Below, one piece after another: positions 32,264-32,310 of a stretch of 32,310 nt of DNA (its first letter is position 1; every line of letters starts with the position of its first letter). Source of the DNA: Erysipelotrichaceae bacterium. GTDB taxonomy: Bacteria; Bacillota_I; Bacilli_A; Erysipelotrichales; Erysipelotrichaceae. Both the position numbers and the translations under genes were made by a program. Below the pieces are notes generated by a model. It worked only from the letters and a program-made list of their open reading frames with translations, did no database searches and had not been told where the DNA came from. Where the stretch lies: NCBI GenBank assembly GCA_017539025.1, contig JAFYHT010000016.1, positions 1-32,310 of the forward strand. The letters are read 5' to 3'.

Positions 32264-32310
32264 ATGGTAAAAGTCACATTAAAAAGAAATGAAGGACGTA
32301 CAGTTTCCGC
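32264..32310 (+). CDS. Start of a further gene, cut by the window edge; perhaps Prp-like
   Basis: Only 15 complete codons are visible: MVKVTLKRNEGRTVS. The pattern of a short beta strand, a basic RN pair and a Gly/Arg turn resembles the N-terminus of ribosomal-processing cysteine protease Prp (YsxB), which removes the N-terminal extension of L27 in Firmicutes. Fifteen residues are too few to be sure. The open frame runs to the end of the window. The gene has its own -10 and no ribosome site. Confidence 0.35.
   Translation, partial: MVKVTLKRNEGRTVS

Noticed and set aside
1..32310. Mycoplasma-type genetic code (UGA as Trp), suggested by the short 5S rRNA
   Set aside because: Conserved Trp positions are TGG and several genes (tsaE, tsaB, tldD, livM, livG) end properly at TGA.
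1..32310. Mobile elements, CRISPR arrays or prophage
   Set aside because: No transposase, integrase, phage gene or regularly spaced repeat is present. Gene content is chromosomal core and transport.

Overview
The window reads as chromosomal core sequence of a low-to-moderate-GC Firmicute. I favour Erysipelotrichia, the lineage near the Mollicutes. The reasons are a short 5S rRNA of about 107 nt, an AGA/AGG-rich codon style with UGA used as a normal stop, a tsaE-tsaB-rimI/tsaD-rex cluster, a streptococcal Ami-like peptide transporter, and a PPi-dependent phosphofructokinase. The placement is an inference; no 16S rRNA is in view. I see no phage, insertion sequence, CRISPR array or tRNA gene.

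Layout. 1-520: the 3' end of a 23S rRNA, a 5S rRNA and a terminator, closing an rRNA operon. 549-9640: a run of same-strand genes: tRNA t6A synthesis (tsaE, tsaB, a rimI-tsaD fusion), the redox repressor rex, asnS, an ABC-F ATPase and a TldD/TldE-type peptidase pair. 9640-16446: an Opp/Ami peptide importer with its own promoter and a terminator hairpin between the binding-protein gene and the permease genes. 16447-20100: an XRE regulator, a VanZ-like membrane protein, PPi-phosphofructokinase and an orphan small protein. 20104-22301 (minus strand): an MFS permease and asparagine synthetase AsnA. 22377-28014: a branched-chain amino acid importer (livJHMGF) ending in a CBS-ACT sensor-like gene. 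A 37-codon leader peptide gene and a terminator/antiterminator pair precede it. 28019-32310: a HAD phosphatase, sepF, an isoleucine T-box, ileS and the start of a further gene.

Two regulatory themes stand out. First, isoleucine or branched-chain supply is sensed in two different ways in one window: by tRNA-Ile through a T-box in front of ileS, and apparently by ribosome stalling on a Val/Leu/Ile-rich leader peptide in front of the liv importer. The attenuator structures can be drawn base by base. Second, at least six genes (tsaE, rex, the MFS gene, asnA, the HAD gene and the last partial gene) have a -10 hexamer ending only 5-9 nt before the ATG, with no Shine-Dalgarno sequence. This is the architecture of leaderless mRNAs. 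Most of these sit directly behind the terminator of the preceding gene, so terminator, promoter and start codon are packed into about 50-60 bp.

Functionally the region joins translation quality (t6A, AsnRS, IleRS, ABC-F), amino-acid and peptide acquisition (Opp, Liv, AsnA) and redox control (Rex, with a candidate operator in its own promoter and another upstream of oppA).
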